NCBI GenBank assembly: GCA_944378225.1
Contig: CALWGE010000004.1
Span: 25,082-89,081, forward strand
Reading direction: 5' to 3'
Source of the DNA: an uncultured Merdimonas sp.
GTDB lineage: Bacteria > Bacillota > Clostridia > Lachnospirales > Lachnospiraceae
DNA length: 64,000 nucleotides
Positions 63,472 to 64,000 of the stretch are shown here, piece by piece (within the stretch, counting starts at the first letter, position 1; every line of letters starts with the position of its first letter). A program made the translations under genes and the position numbers. The notes below the pieces were generated by a model, which had not been told where the DNA came from, did no database searches, and worked only from the letters and a program-made list of their open reading frames with translations.

Positions 63472-63872
63472 ATGAGACTGCCGATTCAGACGTTGATGGA
63501 AGCGTATCAGAATAATCTGTATGCTGCAGCATTCAATATATGCAAAAATGCAGAGGATGCAGAGGATGTAGTTCAGGATACCTTTCTTCAGTATTATTCT
63601 GGAAATAAGGAATTTGACAGTGAGCAGCATCTGCGCGCGTGGCTTATCCGAGTTGCAATTAATAAGGCAAAAAATGTTACGCGTACGTTTTGGAGAAAAA
63701 ACAAAGTGTCTCTGGAGGACTATATGGAAACATTGAATTTTGAAAGCACGGAATCCAGAGATTTGTTTGAAGATGTAATGAGGCTTCCTGAAAAGTACAG
63801 AAAATAAGGCTTTCACGCGGAAGAGCAATGCTCAGGGAAATGTTGAAGGAGGAATGGGATTATGACGAATAA
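63472..63872 (+). pseudogene. ECF sigma factor, region 4 deleted and frame shifted
   Basis: The first 111 codons encode a normal sigma-70 region 2 (LYAAAFNICKNAEDAEDVVQ; LRAWLIRVAINKAKN) and run to LPEKYRK, where a TAA (63805-63807) stops the frame. In another frame from about 63801 the sequence reads KIRLSRGRAMLREMLKEEW and ends DYDE at a stop at 63870-63872. This is the expected C-terminal tail of the same family. About 30 codons of the region 4 helix-turn-helix appear deleted at an AAAA junction. The start ATG 63472 follows aggag. The product cannot recognise -35 elements. Normal relatives are about 160-170 residues. Confidence 0.85.
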
Positions 63873-64000
63873 GCAAAAGTACAAGCAGGCTTTTTCGGTT
63901 CTGCATACCTCCGGAGAATTGAAGGTAGTGTCAAATGAGTTATGAAAAAATGAAGTCTAAGAAATAGGCTCAGATTGAACCTTGAAAATTGCAGATATGA
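63862..64000 (+). pseudogene. Decayed start of the sigma factor's partner gene
   Basis: ATG 63862, with gaaggagg upstream, begins MTNKQKYKQAFSVLHTSG, the typical start of the membrane protein or anti-sigma encoded after such ECF genes. The frame stops after 27 residues (63943-63945). Related-looking fragments continue in other frames (MSYEKMKSKK from about 63935, then RLRLNL) up to the window's end. The gene therefore seems to have several frameshifts. The part beyond 64000 is not visible. Confidence 0.6.

Noticed and set aside
1-64000. rRNA, tRNA, CRISPR, prophage or IS elements
   Set aside because: I found no cloverleaf with CCA-type ends, no regularly spaced repeats, no transposase, integrase or phage structural genes. 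A tool-based search could still find a short RNA I missed.

Overview
The window looks like chromosomal DNA of a Gram-positive anaerobic clostridium of the Lachnospiraceae (Blautia/Ruminococcus-like) type. This is inferred from gene content and signals, not from any database match. The pointers are strong AGGAGG-type ribosome binding sites, two type III glutamine synthetases, the rho-rpmE-DUF1385-prmC-prfA order, teichoic-acid-type enzymes, cobalamin, lysine and TPP riboswitches with intrinsic terminators, and DUF1461, DUF1622 and DUF4340 proteins. I see no rRNA, tRNA, CRISPR array, prophage or insertion sequence. Genes are dense, with many ATGA stop/start overlaps, and most of the window is ordinary core genome.

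Layout. 1-2.6 kb: a cytidylyltransferase fused to a degenerate oxidoreductase domain, convergent with a CDP-glycerol glycerophosphotransferase-like gene. 2.6-7.8 kb: rho, rpmE, a DUF1385 membrane protein, prmC and prfA (transcription termination, ribosome, translation release). 7.8-19.9 kb: a surface-glycan locus with two membrane acyltransferases, two SGNH-type proteins, an FdtA/FdtB-like amino-sugar pair, two polyprenyl-phosphate-type glycosyltransferases and two large GT-C-like membrane proteins. 20-28.5 kb: dus, glmM, a sugar nucleotidyltransferase, an ABC exporter, a DUF2156 protein, hisC and a diacylglycerol-kinase-like protein. 28.5-33 kb: two tandem type III glutamine synthetases separated by a terminator. 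33-34.6 kb: a divergent ferredoxin / Crp-Fnr regulator pair. 34.6-37.7 kb: cbiMNQO cobalt importer behind a cobalamin riboswitch. 37.8-42.7 kb: a GH18-LysM protein, typA, a tandem-OB protein and a cobalamin adenosyltransferase. 42.8-44.8 kb: lysine riboswitch, dapA, dapB.

45-49.7 kb: a Gld-like ABC system (ATPase, permease-auxiliary fusion, DUF4340), then DUF1461 and DUF1622 membrane proteins. 49.8-54.1 kb: a MarR repressor with its operator and a heterodimeric ABC exporter. 54.1-56.6 kb: a zinc-ribbon membrane protein, an acidic lipoprotein and asnS. 56.7-59.4 kb: a VWA protein and its MoxR-type AAA ATPase. 59.5-62.1 kb: a His-rich CsoR-like repressor, then a TPP riboswitch driving thiW and thiC. 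62.2-63.3 kb: a PadR regulator with a HAAS-type membrane partner. 63.4-64 kb: decayed remains of an ECF sigma factor and its probable partner.

The best candidates for something under-described are the fused pseudo-oxidoreductase at the left edge, the glycan decoration locus, the Gld-like ABC operon, the VWA/MoxR pair with a broken metalloprotease motif, the His-tailed metal sensor, the terminator-guarded second glutamine synthetase and the sigma-factor remnant at the right edge. Start codons were chosen from Shine-Dalgarno spacing and overlaps and often differ from the longest open frame.
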